Assembly: GCA_947306845.1 (NCBI GenBank)
Contig: CAMZHP010000011.1
Span: forward strand, 1 to 22,477
Source of the DNA: an uncultured Prevotellaceae bacterium
Lineage (GTDB): Bacteria; Bacteroidota; Bacteroidia; Bacteroidales; Bacteroidaceae
Direction: 5' to 3'
DNA length: 22,477 nucleotides
Shown here piece after piece: positions 16,491-22,477 of the stretch. Made by a program: the position numbers and the translations under genes. The notes under the pieces are model-generated. The model saw nothing but the letters and a program-made list of their open reading frames with translations. It was not told the DNA's origin and made no database searches. Position 1 is the first letter of the stretch. Each line of letters opens with the position of its first letter.

Positions 16491-17884
16491 CACAGCCAGA
16501 GGGCAGTGCAGACCATGATGACCAATCCCAATGCCCATCCGGCGAGAGCCTTGATGCCCACATTCTTCAGATACCACATCATCGGCATGCGCTCCATCTT
16601 GAGCAGGGCTACCCCACTCATTGAACCGATGGCAAGCACATTGCCAGTGAGAGCCGCACAATAGGCGATCACCTTCCAGTAATAGCCATTGACTGCGAAC
16701 GAGGCCTGATAGGCGTCTCCCGTGGGAATCACTTCCTCTACGGTGTGAAGCGAGAAGAAACTTAGTGCCGTGGCAAAATTGTCAAGCGACGAGCTCACCA
16801 GTCCTGCCAGTGCTCCCATCACCCAGATATTATGGATATAGGCATCGCAGTGGTCAGCGAGCCATCTCACGGCCCCGGTCTCCTCTACTACGCCTACGGC
16901 GAGCATCAGTCCCATCACATAGAGGATCATTTGCAATACCCCATATTGGAGCGCCTGCGGCATCCTCCGTTCAGTCATTTTGTTGACATTGTAAAGTCTG
17001 TGGTTGAATATCTCGTTGACAATCCAGAGCACCGAGAGCACACACAGGGCACCCAGAAACGGGCTGAGCTTGGTAATATTATGAAAGGTGGGGATGAACC
17101 ACAGTCCACCGATACCTACAAAGAGCATGAGGGCACGCTGCCACACATTGAGATTGGTGTCATCACCCCTGAACGGCATGGGCTTCCATGTTATGCTCAC
17201 TCTCTCCGGCAGCATCCTGCTGAGCAGGAAAGTGGGCAAGGCCCATGCTGCGAGGCACGGAAGGAGCAGTGACATGGAGAAGTTGGTGGCCGTGACTGCG
17301 CCCATGTTCCACAGGACGACGCCTGCTGGATCACCGATCACCGTCATGGCTCCTCCTGCATTGGCGGCAAGCACTACGGCACTTCCATAGATAAACCGCG
17401 CCTTTCTGTCTGACACCAGATTATGTGTCACCACCAGCATGAGCGATGTGGTGGAAAGGTTGTCAAGATTGGCGGAGATGAAGAAAGTAGCAGCCGTCAG
17501 TGTCCACAACAGTCGTTGGCTATTGCGCGTTCTGACCATCGGTGTTAGGAAATCGAAGCATCCGTTGTTGTTGAGGATTTCTACGATGGTCATGGTGGAA
17601 AGCAGGAAGAGGACAATCTCTGCCGCTTTTCCCACATATTCAAGAAAGATGTTCTGAGCGATGTATTGCTTCACTGCCGTGCTTGTCGCCACGGCGCCAT
17701 TGAGGAAACCGATATATTCCCCCTGGTGCTCATGCATGACGAAGTCAGTCCCATAGCAGATGTAGAGCACCCATCCCACTGTGCCGGCGAAGATGGCCAC
17801 CGCCGCCTTGTTGACATTGGTGAGATGCTCTGTAGCAATGAGCACGAAACTCAGGAGCAGGATTGCAACAATGATTAGCGTCAT
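16490..17884 (-). CDS. nhaD: NhaD-type Na+/H+ antiporter
   Basis: A 464-residue inner-membrane protein of the ion transporter superfamily, expected to expel Na+ (or Li+) in exchange for H+. Eleven to thirteen hydrophobic helices can be counted. Two pseudo-repeated motifs typical of NhaD are present: SANLDNLSTTSL (137-148) and VSSSLDNFATALSF (363-376), each with an Asp-Asn pair within the membrane, plus GDPAGVVLW (184-192). Start ATG 17884 follows a consensus promoter by about 40 bp, so the gene is probably transcribed on its own. The 21-bp repeat array begins at its stop codon. Confidence 0.92.
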   Translation of the reverse strand: MTLIIVAILLLSFVLIATEHLTNVNKAAVAIFAGTVGWVLYICYGTDFVMHEHQGEYIGFLNGAVATSTAVKQYIAQNIFLEYVGKAAEIVLFLLSTMTIVEILNNNGCFDFLTPMVRTRNSQRLLWTLTAATFFISANLDNLSTTSLMLVVTHNLVSDRKARFIYGSAVVLAANAGGAMTVIGDPAGVVLWNMGAVTATNFSMSLLLPCLAAWALPTFLLSRMLPERVSITWKPMPFRGDDTNLNVWQRALMLFVGIGGLWFIPTFHNITKLSPFLGALCVLSVLWIVNEIFNHRLYNVNKMTERRMPQALQYGVLQMILYVMGLMLAVGVVEETGAVRWLADHCDAYIHNIWVMGALAGLVSSSLDNFATALSFFSLHTVEEVIPTGDAYQASFAVNGYYWKVIAYCAALTGNVLAIGSMSGVALLKMERMPMMWYLKNVGIKALAGWALGLVIMVCTALWL

Positions 17885-17922
17885 CTTTCCTTGTTTTCAG
17901 GTGGAAGAGGAGATTATTCATG

Positions 17923-17953
17923 CAAAGTTAGTGATTCCAATCGGAAAGACAAA
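17923..17953 (-). promoter_or_regulatory. Promoter of nhaD
   Basis: On the minus strand TTTG (17953-17950), a 19-bp spacer, then TAACTTTG (17930-17923), exact consensus. The start of transcription should be near 17915. The -33 box sits in the T-run only about 22 bp after the stop of the upstream glycosyltransferase gene. Confidence 0.78.
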
Positions 17954-17974
17954 AAAACGAGCCATTTTTTTCTA

Positions 17975-18952
17975 TCAATTTTTTCCCATCCACTTTCTCA
18001 ACGTGAAATATACCTCCTCCTGCATGCGAAAGAGCCACCATGGACGAAGCGGCATATATCCTGGCTTAAAAAAAAGGGAGCGCGGGATGCGCCATCGCTC
18101 GATGCCTTGCCATACCCGCTTCATCTCCGCCAAACCATAGGAACGGTCGGTGGCAGACAGTTTGTTCCTGTTTTTATAATAAAACATATAAATATCGATG
18201 AGATTGAGCCACCTCATCCTCTCATAGATGTCGAGCAAACGTTCATCAGCACCCGCTTCCTCTATTTGCCGGCGCATGCTCTCATTGGCGCGCAGATGGT
18301 CGAAACGGCGCACGCTCACGCCATGTGTGACTGAAGCCGCATGTTGACGATAGAAATAAATACCGCCGCACTGCCTCACCTCATGCGAGTGCAGATAATG
18401 GATGCGTGTCGTATTGTCATCGCTGTAAGCACGCGTAGTCTCATCGTAGGGGTATTTCCTATGCAATTCCGCCCTGACCATATACAATCCATGGAGCGTC
18501 CAAGTCAGGCTCGCCTCGAAAGCCTCTTCCCCCGTCATCCGCTCAAAACTGGGCAATGGATAACGGCGCGTATGGTCGGCATACACCTCCTCCACCTGGA
18601 AGAGCACACAATCGGTATCGGGATGCGCATCGAATACGGCAACGGCCTGCTCCAAAGCATCCGGCGACATCCAGTCATCACTGTCGAGCATGCAGACATA
18701 CTCCCCCTCTGCCCTGGCAAGCGCCACATTGCGGGCATGGGCCTGTCCACCATTCTCGCTCAATGAGACGACATGTATGCGGGAGTCCTTTGCCGCATAC
18801 CGCCGAAGGATATCCAACGTGTTGTCGGTGGAGGCATCATCCACACACACCACCTGAAGGTCCAGATGGGTTTGGCAGAGCAGCGAGTCAAGCGCTTTCT
18901 CCACATATCCTGCGGCGTTCCAACATGCCATCAACACTGTCACCTTAGCCAC
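17975..18952 (-). CDS. Family 2 glycosyltransferase
   Basis: A 325-residue GT-A enzyme expected to add a sugar from a nucleotide donor to a lipid-linked glycan. The N-terminal domain shows KVTVLMACWNAAGYVEKALD, VVCVDDASTDNT (nucleotide site), GGQAHARNVALARAEGEYV, and the metal-binding DSDD (about residues 93-96). The C-terminal half is helical with many aromatic residues and decides acceptor specificity, which cannot be read. No transmembrane helix is evident; attachment would be peripheral. The start is GTG 18952 (MAKVTVL), overlapping the flippase stop by 8 bp, so the two are likely coupled. Confidence 0.92.
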   Translation of the reverse strand: MAKVTVLMACWNAAGYVEKALDSLLCQTHLDLQVVCVDDASTDNTLDILRRYAAKDSRIHVVSLSENGGQAHARNVALARAEGEYVCMLDSDDWMSPDALEQAVAVFDAHPDTDCVLFQVEEVYADHTRRYPLPSFERMTGEEAFEASLTWTLHGLYMVRAELHRKYPYDETTRAYSDDNTTRIHYLHSHEVRQCGGIYFYRQHAASVTHGVSVRRFDHLRANESMRRQIEEAGADERLLDIYERMRWLNLIDIYMFYYKNRNKLSATDRSYGLAEMKRVWQGIERWRIPRSLFFKPGYMPLRPWWLFRMQEEVYFTLRKWMGKN

Positions 18953-20441
18953 GGCCCAGTCTCCTTTTCACTTTTGCCGTGAGCGACTCCCACAAGTTGG
19001 TTTTCTGACGAAGGATATGCAACGACACCGCCGTACTGACAAGGCCGATTAAGATGCCCGCCGTCCAATATGCCCAAGGCTGGCGGACGAAGGTGACAAG
19101 ATAGGCGAGGATGCCGAAAGGCAATTGGATAGAGGCATACAGAAGCACATGCTTTGAGATATGGTAGCCATATCTCCACCCCGTATAAAAGAGGATGATG
19201 AGGAAGTCGAGGATACCCACGGCGGTGATGGCGATTCCGCATCCTGTGAGACCCCACCAGCGGAAGGCGAAGACCACCGCCACGACAAGCAGGATGTCGT
19301 AGATGGCTTCGAGCAGGAGATAGGAATAGGAGTCACCCTTCGCCAATGGCAAATATGCCATTGGGAGTTTGATGGCTCTGAAATAGATGGCGATGACCAT
19401 CACCTGCATCATGCCGATAGCCGGCGAGAACTTCCCGCTGTAAAGCATAGGCAGGAGTATGGGCATAGCGATGGTGAAGAAAACGAGGAGCGGCGAGACG
19501 AGCAGCAGCGACACCTCTATCTGGCGGTTGACCACGGTGTTGGTGGTGGTGAGATGCTTATTGCTGGCCGACAGACGTGGGAAATAGTCGCTCTCCAAAG
19601 AAGAGAACGCCACACCAGCATAGGTCATAATCATCATATATCCTGCCGTGTAGAGGCCGACTGTCTCCAAGGAAGCACTGTAACTGAGGAACGAACGGAT
19701 GAGGAACTCCGCGCCGCTGCCCAAAATGCCGGCGATGACAAAGGCCATGCCCAACCTCACCATGCCCGACCCCTCACGGAGCTGTCGCCGCCCACCACGG
19801 AAACACAGCGGGAACAGGCGCAGGGAGAAACTGAGCGTGAGCAGCATCTGCACCAAAGCCATGACAAGCAGTGAGGGGACGATGGCCGTCTCTCCAAAGA
19901 AATAATAGAGCGGCACCGTGATGACCAATGCCAATATGACATGCCACACTGAGACGAGCGCAAGGGGTCGCAACCGCCGCATCCCCTTGAGGATGGCCAT
20001 CTCACCGCCTGTGACGGCCAGCATGCCCACGATGGGCGACAGAAGGATGAAATGCAGGGTGTGGTTGCCCCAACCGAAGGTCCAATAACTAAGCAGCGAA
20101 CTGAGGGCGATACAAAGCACGACACCTGCCAATGCCGTGAGCAGGCACCATGAGCGCACCGTGACTACGAGGTGCTCCAGGGCGGCGCGGTCCTCACGGG
20201 CGTTGGCCTCGGAGATGTTCTTCACCGCACTGATGGGGATGCCGAGATTGGTGGAGTTGGACAACAGGTTGATGGTGGAGTTGAACAGCGAGATAAGTCC
20301 CATGCCTGACGGGCCGAGAATCACCGCCACCAACTTGTTGCGGATGATGCCCACCAGGATGTTCAGTCCCTGCACACCGCCAAACAGTCCGGTGTACTTC
20401 AAAATATGGGAATAGCCTTTTGCCTTGTCTGTCTTTTCCAT
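18945..20441 (-). CDS. Wzx-type polysaccharide flippase (O-antigen translocase)
   Basis: A 498-residue integral membrane protein of the MOP/MATE-like polysaccharide transporter group, expected to flip undecaprenyl-linked oligosaccharide units across the inner membrane. The N-terminal region (YTGLFGGVQGLNILVGIIRNKLVAVILGPSGMGLISLFNS) is typical of Wzx proteins of the O-antigen/enterobacterial common antigen type, and about 12-14 hydrophobic helices follow, ending in a basic tail (KVKRRLGRG). Substrate is unknown. The next gene on the strand is a glycosyltransferase with an 8-bp overlap, and two further glycosyltransferases lie divergently, so this is a surface glycan locus. No consensus promoter could be found in front of it. 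Confidence 0.9.
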   Translation of the reverse strand: MEKTDKAKGYSHILKYTGLFGGVQGLNILVGIIRNKLVAVILGPSGMGLISLFNSTINLLSNSTNLGIPISAVKNISEANAREDRAALEHLVVTVRSWCLLTALAGVVLCIALSSLLSYWTFGWGNHTLHFILLSPIVGMLAVTGGEMAILKGMRRLRPLALVSVWHVILALVITVPLYYFFGETAIVPSLLVMALVQMLLTLSFSLRLFPLCFRGGRRQLREGSGMVRLGMAFVIAGILGSGAEFLIRSFLSYSASLETVGLYTAGYMMIMTYAGVAFSSLESDYFPRLSASNKHLTTTNTVVNRQIEVSLLLVSPLLVFFTIAMPILLPMLYSGKFSPAIGMMQVMVIAIYFRAIKLPMAYLPLAKGDSYSYLLLEAIYDILLVVAVVFAFRWWGLTGCGIAITAVGILDFLIILFYTGWRYGYHISKHVLLYASIQLPFGILAYLVTFVRQPWAYWTAGILIGLVSTAVSLHILRQKTNLWESLTAKVKRRLGRG

Positions 20442-20492
20442 GATGCTTTCTTTAAAAACGAGGAATCATGGATTTTATTTTGTGGCCATACA

Positions 20493-20546
20493 AAATCAAA
20501 AAATGTCTTTTTTATTTTGCATTGCATTCGGCTTTCACTATCTTTG
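20493..20546. repeat. 54-bp direct repeat, copy 1
   Basis: This stretch matches 20582-20635 over 54 bp except for small changes near positions 10-15 (aaaaaatgtc versus aaaaaaatgc); the rest, from the T6 run through TATCTTTG, is identical. The copies are 89 bp apart. Each contains a complete promoter. Confidence 0.95.
20516..20546 (+). promoter_or_regulatory. Upstream copy of the duplicated promoter
   Basis: TTTG (20516-20519), 19 bp, TATCTTTG (20539-20546), identical to the downstream promoter at 20605-20635. If active it would give a leader of about 95 nt for the glycosyltransferase gene. Confidence 0.6.
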
Positions 20547-20581
20547 ACCTTGTCGAAGATAGGATGCGCCTCAGCAATGCT

Positions 20582-20635
20582 AAATCAAAAAAATGCTTTT
20601 TTATTTTGCATTGCATTCGGCTTTCACTATCTTTG
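20582..20635. repeat. 54-bp direct repeat, copy 2
   Basis: Second copy of the 54-bp unit found at 20493-20546, directly upstream of the glycosyltransferase start. The 35 bp between the copies (20547-20581) show no obvious feature. Confidence 0.95.
20605..20635 (+). promoter_or_regulatory. Promoter of the plus-strand glycosyltransferase genes
   Basis: TTTG (20605-20608), 19-bp spacer, TATCTTTG (20628-20635), exact consensus. Only 8 bp separate the -7 element from ATG 20644, so the mRNA would be leaderless or nearly so. Confidence 0.78.
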
Positions 20636-20643
20636 CAAAAAGA

Positions 20644-21576
20644 ATGAAACTAAGCATCGTCATCCCCGTATATGGTGTGGAGAACACGCTGGCCCGCTGC
20701 ATCGACAGCGTGCTTGGACAGTCGTTCTCTGACTACGAGCTGATCTTAGTGGATGACGGTTCGCGTGATAGGTCGGGTGCCATCTGCGACGAGTATGCGG
20801 GACGCGACAGCCGCATCCGCGTCATCCACAAGGGCAACGGCGGTTTGTCCTCTGCCCGCAACGCCGGCATCGACATCGCACGTGGTGACTACATCACCTT
20901 CATCGACAGCGACGATTTTTTGGGCGACAACACGTTGTCGATTCTGATGACACGCCTCAGTGCCCACCCTGACTACGACATCCTTGAATACCCCGTCTGC
21001 TGGCATTACGGCGGCCCCGATCAGACAACCATTAAGTTCGGTGCCCGTGAATACAGCGACATGAAGAAATATTGGCTGGAGGGAAAGGCGTACGCCCATA
21101 CCTTCGCATGGAACAAGATCTATGTCAGACGACTCTTTGACGGAATCCGCTACCCCGCCAACCGGCTCTACGAGGATGCCCACACCCTGCCCATGCTGCT
21201 CAGGAAAGCCCATCTAGTCGCCACCACCGAGGAAGGACTTTACTACTACGCCAGCAATCCTGACGGCATCACCATGGATCCAGACGGCAGGGGACTCCCC
21301 GATCTGCTCGATGCCCATGTGCAGCAACTTCACGACCTGGGTCTCGCCAACCAGCTCACCGAATACTACAGCCATGTGCTCAATATCCAACTCGATGTGT
21401 ACCGATTCACCCGGCAGACACCCATCATCCCCGTGCCCAAGTTCTCTTCCTCCGACAGGCGCCACCTGCCAGTCAGTCATAAGACACAACTCAAACTCAG
21501 AATGCTCAACCTATTAGGAATCAAGAATCTATGCAAAATCCACCGGCTTCTTCTGCCTCGGCGCAGCAACCACTGA
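20644..21576 (+). CDS. Family 2 glycosyltransferase
   Basis: A 310-residue GT-A enzyme starting MKLSIVIPVYGVENTLARC. I reject in-frame upstream starts because they would place the promoter inside the gene. Motifs: LVDDGSRDRSG for nucleotide binding, GGLSSARNAGIDIARGDYI, and the metal-binding DSDD in FIDSDDFLGDN (about residue 95). The region EDAHTLPMLL (about 180) is the usual acceptor-side acidic motif. The C-terminus is basic (KIHRLLLPRRSNH), fitting peripheral membrane attachment. It overlaps the start of the next glycosyltransferase gene by 46 bp. Sugar donor and acceptor are unknown. Confidence 0.92.
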   Translation: MKLSIVIPVYGVENTLARCIDSVLGQSFSDYELILVDDGSRDRSGAICDEYAGRDSRIRVIHKGNGGLSSARNAGIDIARGDYITFIDSDDFLGDNTLSILMTRLSAHPDYDILEYPVCWHYGGPDQTTIKFGAREYSDMKKYWLEGKAYAHTFAWNKIYVRRLFDGIRYPANRLYEDAHTLPMLLRKAHLVATTEEGLYYYASNPDGITMDPDGRGLPDLLDAHVQQLHDLGLANQLTEYYSHVLNIQLDVYRFTRQTPIIPVPKFSSSDRRHLPVSHKTQLKLRMLNLLGIKNLCKIHRLLLPRRSNH

Positions 21577-22477
21577 TCAGTTTCATCGTCACCTACTACA
21601 ACCTGCCCCCACAGTTGCTCGGCGCGTGCATCGACAGCATCCTCGCCCTCTCGCTCACCCCAGAGGAACGCGAGATCATTGTCATCGACGATGGCTCTGA
21701 GGAGTCGCCACTGGAGACACTCCGTGAGAAATGGAATGACATCCTCTATATCCGCCAGCAAAACCAGGGACTGAGCGCGGCGCGCAACCTCGGCATAGAA
21801 GCCTGCCGCGGCACGTTCATCCAGTTCGTTGATGGCGACGACCTGCTCAACACCAGCATTTATGAGCAGTGCCTCGACATCGTGCGCCAGAAAGACCCCG
21901 ACATCGTGGCTTTCCACTTGTCAGACAAGGAGGAACGCAACACGACGGTGGAGTATGAGGGTCCCATGGAGGGCGCGGAGTATATGCGTCACAACAACCT
22001 GCGGGCCTCCGCCTGCGGCTATATCTTTAGGAAAAAGACATTGGTCAACCTCCGCTTCACTTCCGGCATCCTGCACGAGGACGAGGAGTTCACCCCCGAA
22101 CTCTTCCTCCGTGCCGAGAAGGTGTACTCTACCAACGCGAAGGCCTATTATTACCGCAACAGCGGTCATTCCATCACCCGCAAGTACGACAAGGAATGGG
22201 TGAAGAAGCGGTTGGAAGACACCAAGGGCGTTCTTTACAGATTAGTGGAGCGCACCGATACCCTGCCACTCGCAGAGCGCGAGGCGATGCAGCGCCGCAT
22301 CGACCAGTTGACCATGGACTATCTGTACAACGTCATCACCCTGACACACAACGGCCGCTATCTGGAACAATGTGTCGCCGAACTGACCCAGAAGGGACTG
22401 TTCCCCCTCCCCGACCGCGACTACACCCAGAAATACAAATGGTTCAGGCGCATCAGCAGCAGCAAAGCCGGACGACG
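21531..22477 (+). CDS. Family 2 glycosyltransferase (3' end outside window)
   Basis: The frame opens at ATG 21531 (MQNPPASSASAQQPLISFIV), inside the end of the previous gene, and is still open at the right edge, giving 315 complete codons. No other ATG lies between 21531 and the conserved LISFIVTYYN. Family 2 features: FIVTYYNLPPQLLGACIDS, IIVIDDGSEES, QGLSAARNLGIEACRGTFI, and the metal-binding DGDD in FVDGDDLLN (about residue 103), then EDEEFTPELFLRA. It would act in the same glycan pathway as the gene before it. Length and C-terminus cannot be judged. Confidence 0.9.
   Translation, partial: MQNPPASSASAQQPLISFIVTYYNLPPQLLGACIDSILALSLTPEEREIIVIDDGSEESPLETLREKWNDILYIRQQNQGLSAARNLGIEACRGTFIQFVDGDDLLNTSIYEQCLDIVRQKDPDIVAFHLSDKEERNTTVEYEGPMEGAEYMRHNNLRASACGYIFRKKTLVNLRFTSGILHEDEEFTPELFLRAEKVYSTNAKAYYYRNSGHSITRKYDKEWVKKRLEDTKGVLYRLVERTDTLPLAEREAMQRRIDQLTMDYLYNVITLTHNGRYLEQCVAELTQKGLFPLPDRDYTQKYKWFRRISSSKAGR

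Noticed and set aside
20442..20515. A promoter for the flippase gene on the minus strand
   Set aside because: No TAnnTTTG match was found on that strand in the gap; only AT-rich sequence is seen.
20593..20643. A longer N-terminus for the plus-strand glycosyltransferase
   Set aside because: The extra residues are a translation of the promoter repeat; the family motif begins right at MKLSIVIPVYG (20644).

Overview
The window looks like chromosome from a Bacteroidota species, most likely a Prevotella-type member of the Bacteroidales. Four intergenic regions, one of them carrying two copies, hold exact or near-exact matches to the promoter used by that phylum (TTTG, 19-20 bp, TAnnTTTG). Almost no start depends on a Shine-Dalgarno sequence. 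The F-type ATP synthase operon begins with atpD-atpC, and a DUF4251 lipoprotein is present. No rRNA, tRNA, CRISPR array, insertion sequence or phage gene was seen. No stretch over about 210 bp lacks a gene.

Layout. (1) 1-4114, minus strand: a SNF2-family helicase followed 29 bp later by an unrecognised protein of more than 427 residues that runs off the left edge. (2) 4308-6516, plus strand: three small exported or lipid-anchored proteins behind a clear promoter, the last two overlapping by 4 bp. (3) 6601-15149, minus strand: an eleven-gene operon, atpD-atpC-(4-TM protein)-(3-TM protein)-atpB-atpE-atpF-atpH-atpA-atpG-panE, with its promoter at 15197-15228. (4) 15305-17884, minus strand: pfkA (ATP-type 6-phosphofructokinase) and nhaD (Na+/H+ antiporter). 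(5) 17975-22477: a surface polysaccharide region, with a family 2 glycosyltransferase and a Wzx-type flippase on the minus strand, and two more family 2 glycosyltransferases, the last truncated by the window edge, on the plus strand.

How it works together. Genes 6601-17884 form an energy and ion block: NhaD exchanges Na+ for H+, PfkA commits sugar to glycolysis, and the F1Fo complex interconverts proton-motive force and ATP. The c subunit has a proton-type site with no Na+ ligand signature. PanE (pantothenate and CoA synthesis) is attached to the end of the atp transcript with a 1 bp gap. The right-hand genes would build and flip lipid-linked oligosaccharide units.

Most worth a second look: three different short tandem-repeat arrays sitting exactly in gene junctions (9-bp units at 6518, 8-bp units at 11492, 21-bp hairpin units at 16365); a 54-bp direct duplication that copies a whole promoter upstream of a glycosyltransferase; two small membrane proteins in the atp operon, each with an arginine inside a predicted membrane helix, occupying the slot that atpQ-atpR hold in N-ATPase operons; and the SNF2 helicase paired with an unknown protein. 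I found no clear-cut new defence or mobile system. All calls come from reading the sequence, and no database search was run.
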